Shown here piece after piece: positions 61,402-64,000 of a stretch of 64,000 nucleotides of DNA (the stretch's first letter is position 1; each line of letters starts with the position of its first letter). This stretch comes from Rhizorhabdus dicambivorans. GTDB lineage: Bacteria; Pseudomonadota; Alphaproteobacteria; Sphingomonadales; Sphingomonadaceae. Position numbers and translations under genes: made by a program. Below the pieces are notes generated by a model. It saw only the letters and a list, made by a program, of their open reading frames with translations. It did no database searches and had not been told where the DNA came from. The stretch spans positions 62,001 to 126,000 of the forward strand of contig NZ_CP023451.1 of assembly GCF_002355275.1 (NCBI RefSeq), read 5' to 3'.

Positions 61402-63326
61402 TGCGCGTCTCCCTTCGGACGGACGCTCACGACCCGCATCATCCCTGCATGCATGTGGTAGAGGAGATGACAGTGGAAGGCCCAGTCGCCGACCGCGTCG
61501 GCGGTGAAGTCCCAGGTCACCTTGCCGCCGGGCTGGACGATCACCGTATGCTTGCGCGGCGCATGATCGCCATGCCCCGTCACCAGCTCGAAGAAATGCC
61601 CGTGAATATGGATCGGATGCCCCATCATCGTGTCGTTGATGAGATTGACGCGCACCCGCTCGCCTTCGATGAAGGGGATCGGCTCGTGATGGTCCGACAT
61701 TTTTTCGCCGTCGAACGACCACATGAACCGCTCCATGTTGCCGGTGAGGTGAATGTCGATGCTGCGGCTCGGCGCGCGCACGTCCGGATTGCGATCGAGC
61801 GCCATCAGGTCCCTGTAGACAAGCACCTTGTGGCCGACGTCGGCGAGGCCCTGGCCGGGCTCGCCGGTGCGGTCTACGGGCATCGGCGAGATGGTCTGGA
61901 CGCTCGGGTCGCGCTTCACCTGCGGCGCGTTCGAGAAGTCGCGCATCTTCATCGAGCCCATCGCGTGCCCGCCATGATCCATGCCCGCCATCTGGCCATC
62001 GGCGCCCATCGCGCCGTGGTCCATGCCGGCCATCGATCCATGATCCATCCCCGAATGATCCATGCCTGCCATGGCGCTATTGTCCATGGTCGCCATCGCT
62101 GCCGCCGCGCCGGTCGCGAGGCGCGCGGACGCGTTCTTCTCGGCCGTCGGATCGACGCCCCGCATAGCGCCGCCCGACATGTCCATGCCTTCCATGCCCG
62201 GCATCGAGGACATGTCCATGCCCATGTCCTTCATGTCGGCGAGCGGCCGTTTGCGTAAGGGGGGAACCTCGCCGGCCATGCCGGCCCTCGGCGCGAGCGT
62301 GGCACGCGCCATGCCCGAGCGGTCGATCGCCTCGCCGACAAGGGTGTAGGCCTTGTCATCGCCTGGGCTGACAACGACGTCGTAGGTCTCGGCAACACCA
62401 ATCTGGAACTCGTCGACGGTGACCGGCACCACATTCTGCCCGTCGGCCTGGACGATGGTCAGCGGCAGGCCGGGGATGCGGACGTTGAAGGTGGTCATCG
62501 CCGACGCATTGATGACCCGCAGCCGCACCCGTTCGCCCGGGGTGAAGAGCGCGGTCCAGTTGTCCATCGGACCATGGCCATTGACGAGATAGGTGTAGGT
62601 GGATCCGGTCACATCGGAGATGTCGGCCGGGTCCATCCGCATCTGGCCCCAGTCGAGCCGGTCTTTGAGCGGCTGATCCTTGCCCGACAGGAGCCCGGCC
62701 AGGGTCTGGCGCTGGAAATTGAAATGGCCGGGGTTGGCCTTGAGGCGCCGGAAGATCGCCTGCGGCGAGAGCGCGCTGTGATCGGCGAGCACGATGACAT
62801 GCTCGCGGTCATAGGCGACCGGATCGGCACCGGCGGGATCGATGATGATCGGGCCGTAATGGCCTTCCTGTTCCTGCAGGCCTGAATGGCTGTGGTACCA
62901 GTAGGTGCCGCTTTGCACGACGGAGAACTGGTAGAGGTAGTTCGAGCCCGGCTTGATGCCCGGAAAAGACACGCCCGGCACACCGTCCATATTGGCCGGC
63001 AGGATCAGCCCGTGCCAGTGGATCGAGCTGTCCTCCTCCAGCTGATTGATGACGTTGAGCCGCACGCGCTGGCCCTCGCGCAGCCGGATCAGCGGGGCGG
63101 GGACCGTGCCGTTGAGGCCGATTGCCCGGAACTTGCGCCCGTCGATGGTCATCGACTGCCGGGCGATGGTGAGCGTGATGTCTTCGCCCGACACGGTCGG
63201 CAGCGTCGGTCGCATCCCCGGCGAGATCGTCTGCGCCCAGGCCGGCAGCCAGGCTGACAAGGCGGCGCCGCCGCCGGCGAGGGCCGCGCCGCGGAGGAAC
63301 TGGCGGCGGTCGAGAGCAGAAATCAT
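61398..63326 (-). CDS. copA: Copper resistance multicopper oxidase CopA (copy 2)
   Basis: A 642-residue protein. Tat signal DRRQFLRGAALAGGGAA. Copper ligands: SSIHWHGL (about 101-107), WYHSHSG, GHPIHIHGHFF and FHCHLLYHMHAGMM. A long Met/His repeat (MDHSGMDHGSMAGMDHGAMG and neighbours) sits before the last cupredoxin domain and should bind several copper ions. Periplasmic cuprous oxidase; coupled to copB. Confidence 0.94.
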   Translation of the reverse strand: MISALDRRQFLRGAALAGGGAALSAWLPAWAQTISPGMRPTLPTVSGEDITLTIARQSMTIDGRKFRAIGLNGTVPAPLIRLREGQRVRLNVINQLEEDSSIHWHGLILPANMDGVPGVSFPGIKPGSNYLYQFSVVQSGTYWYHSHSGLQEQEGHYGPIIIDPAGADPVAYDREHVIVLADHSALSPQAIFRRLKANPGHFNFQRQTLAGLLSGKDQPLKDRLDWGQMRMDPADISDVTGSTYTYLVNGHGPMDNWTALFTPGERVRLRVINASAMTTFNVRIPGLPLTIVQADGQNVVPVTVDEFQIGVAETYDVVVSPGDDKAYTLVGEAIDRSGMARATLAPRAGMAGEVPPLRKRPLADMKDMGMDMSSMPGMEGMDMSGGAMRGVDPTAEKNASARLATGAAAAMATMDNSAMAGMDHSGMDHGSMAGMDHGAMGADGQMAGMDHGGHAMGSMKMRDFSNAPQVKRDPSVQTISPMPVDRTGEPGQGLADVGHKVLVYRDLMALDRNPDVRAPSRSIDIHLTGNMERFMWSFDGEKMSDHHEPIPFIEGERVRVNLINDTMMGHPIHIHGHFFELVTGHGDHAPRKHTVIVQPGGKVTWDFTADAVGDWAFHCHLLYHMHAGMMRVVSVRPKGDAQ

Positions 63327-63392
63327 TCGGTTGTCTCAGCTTTAAGAAAGAGGGCGGACCTATTGGAAATACGCAGCGTGGCCTCATCCCCC

Positions 63393-63959
63393 TCAAACTT
63401 TCTTCAACATTTCCGCGAGGCGTGCGCGGGCGCGGTAGAGGCGGGTCTCGACTGCCTTCTGGCTGATGCCGAGAATCTCGGCGGTTTCGGCTTCCGATTT
63501 CTCATCGATCGTCCGCAAGACGAGCGTGTCCTTGAGCGATGCGGGCAGGGCGGCGATCGCTTTCATGGCCTCTGCCAGCTGCTGCTCGGCGCCGATCGCC
63601 TGGTCGGGTAGTGGCGCCTCGTCGACGACATGTTCGGCTTCCCCCAGCGCCAGCGCGTGGGAGAAGAAGTTGCGGACCGCGCGGCGGCGGCGCCAGTCAT
63701 GGCATTTGTTGATGACGATCCGCGACATCCAGACCGGAAAAGGTCGCGCAGCGTCATAGCGGTTGAGTGCGGCGAAGGCGGCGACGAAGCTCGCCTGGGT
63801 CACGTCGAGCGCTTCGTCGCGGTTCCCGACATGGCTGCGCACGAGGCGGTGCACCCAGCCCTGATGCCGGCGGACCAGCTCGCCATAGGCCGCTTGCCGG
63901 CCTCCAAGCGCCAGAGCCGCGAGCTCCCCGTCCGAGCAGTCGGGGAGGCACGCGGTCAT
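63393..63959 (-). CDS. ECF sigma factor
   Basis: A 188-residue protein. Region 2: AYGELVRRHQGWVHRLVRSH, VTQASFVAAFAALNRYD. Region 4: ALPASLKDTLVLRTIDEKSE, AEILGISQKAVETRLYRARA. It starts at ATG 63959 overlapping (ATGA) the stop of an upstream gene at the window edge, often the anti-sigma or sensor partner. It lies 66 bp before copA on the same strand and may direct transcription of copA/copB. Confidence 0.92.
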   Translation of the reverse strand: MTACLPDCSDGELAALALGGRQAAYGELVRRHQGWVHRLVRSHVGNRDEALDVTQASFVAAFAALNRYDAARPFPVWMSRIVINKCHDWRRRRAVRNFFSHALALGEAEHVVDEAPLPDQAIGAEQQLAEAMKAIAALPASLKDTLVLRTIDEKSEAETAEILGISQKAVETRLYRARARLAEMLKKV

Positions 63960-64000
63960 TTGGACTTGGCCGTCAGCGCTTTCACCACGGCGTCGTCGAA
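63956..64000 (-). CDS. C-terminal end of an upstream gene (partial)
   Basis: Only 14 codons are in the window (FDDAVVKALTAKSK) plus the stop, which overlaps the sigma factor start. Its identity cannot be told; the coupled position would suit a sensor or anti-sigma protein. Confidence 0.45.
   Translation of the reverse strand, partial: FDDAVVKALTAKSK

Noticed and set aside
1-64000. CRISPR arrays, tRNA or rRNA genes, plasmid origin
   Set aside because: No regularly spaced repeats, cloverleaf sequence, rRNA segment or iteron array was noticed on reading; a tRNA scan would be needed to exclude a tRNA fully.

Overview
The window looks like accessory DNA (plasmid or genomic island) of a GC-rich alphaproteobacterium, most likely a sphingomonad. 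I infer this from the style of the copper genes, the FixLJ, cbb3 and NsrR modules, codon use and the transposon families. No rRNA, tRNA, replication or conjugation gene was recognised. A short plasmid-style SSB is the only replication-type protein.

Layout. (1) 1-3003: right part of a Tn3-family transposon, with the N-terminal part of the transposase, a res region, a resolvase, a GNAT passenger and a 38-bp terminal repeat. It abuts an unrecognised, possibly nuclease-like gene. (2) 4.5-28.3 kb: a large copper island. A minus-strand cusCBA-type efflux operon ends in a CusF-like lipoprotein. Rightwards lie small exported Met/His-rich proteins, a MerR-type regulator, and a tight operon for a membrane-anchored flavin/2Fe-2S reductase, a cytochrome b-like membrane protein, a seven-heme cytochrome c, a DUF1622 protein and a 14-cysteine Csp-like copper store. 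These are followed by a GH130 enzyme, further Met/His-rich proteins, aldehyde and alcohol dehydrogenases, copAB, an MFS transporter and a DUF411 protein. (3) 28.5-32.3 kb: scar zone with an integrase stub, a RelB/YafQ toxin-antitoxin pair, a decayed IS21 element that truncates a TonB receptor, and a second Tn3-like end. (4) 32.3-38.4 kb: nitric oxide defence. nsrR, a zinc ribbon, a cupin and qNor run leftwards; a truncated globin, a DUF1971 protein, flavohemoglobin and a membrane protein run rightwards from a shared control region with two NsrR-like palindromes. (5) 39.7-46.9 kb: cbb3 oxidase operon ccoNOQP plus two extra membrane proteins, ccoI and ccoS. (6) 46.9-52.4 kb: an IS3 element broken by an IS21 element (5-bp target duplication visible) and by an IS110 element. 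(7) 52.7-57 kb: ssb, a truncated PepSY protein, a TetR/SDR pair and CorA. (8) 57-64 kb, minus strand: a lone receiver protein, FixJ, FixL, a DUF305 membrane protein, a second copBA pair and an ECF sigma factor coupled to an upstream gene cut by the window edge.

How it fits together (inference). Copper is exported across both membranes by CusCBA, oxidised in the periplasm by two CopA enzymes, bound by Met/His-rich and CusF-like proteins, and possibly stored by the Csp-like protein. The reductase/cytochrome operon could carry NAD(P)H electrons to the periplasm. The cbb3 oxidase, FixLJ and the NO-detoxification genes suit life at low oxygen with nitrosative stress, and copper homeostasis also supports cbb3 assembly. 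The dense mobile-element remnants suggest stepwise assembly by transposition.
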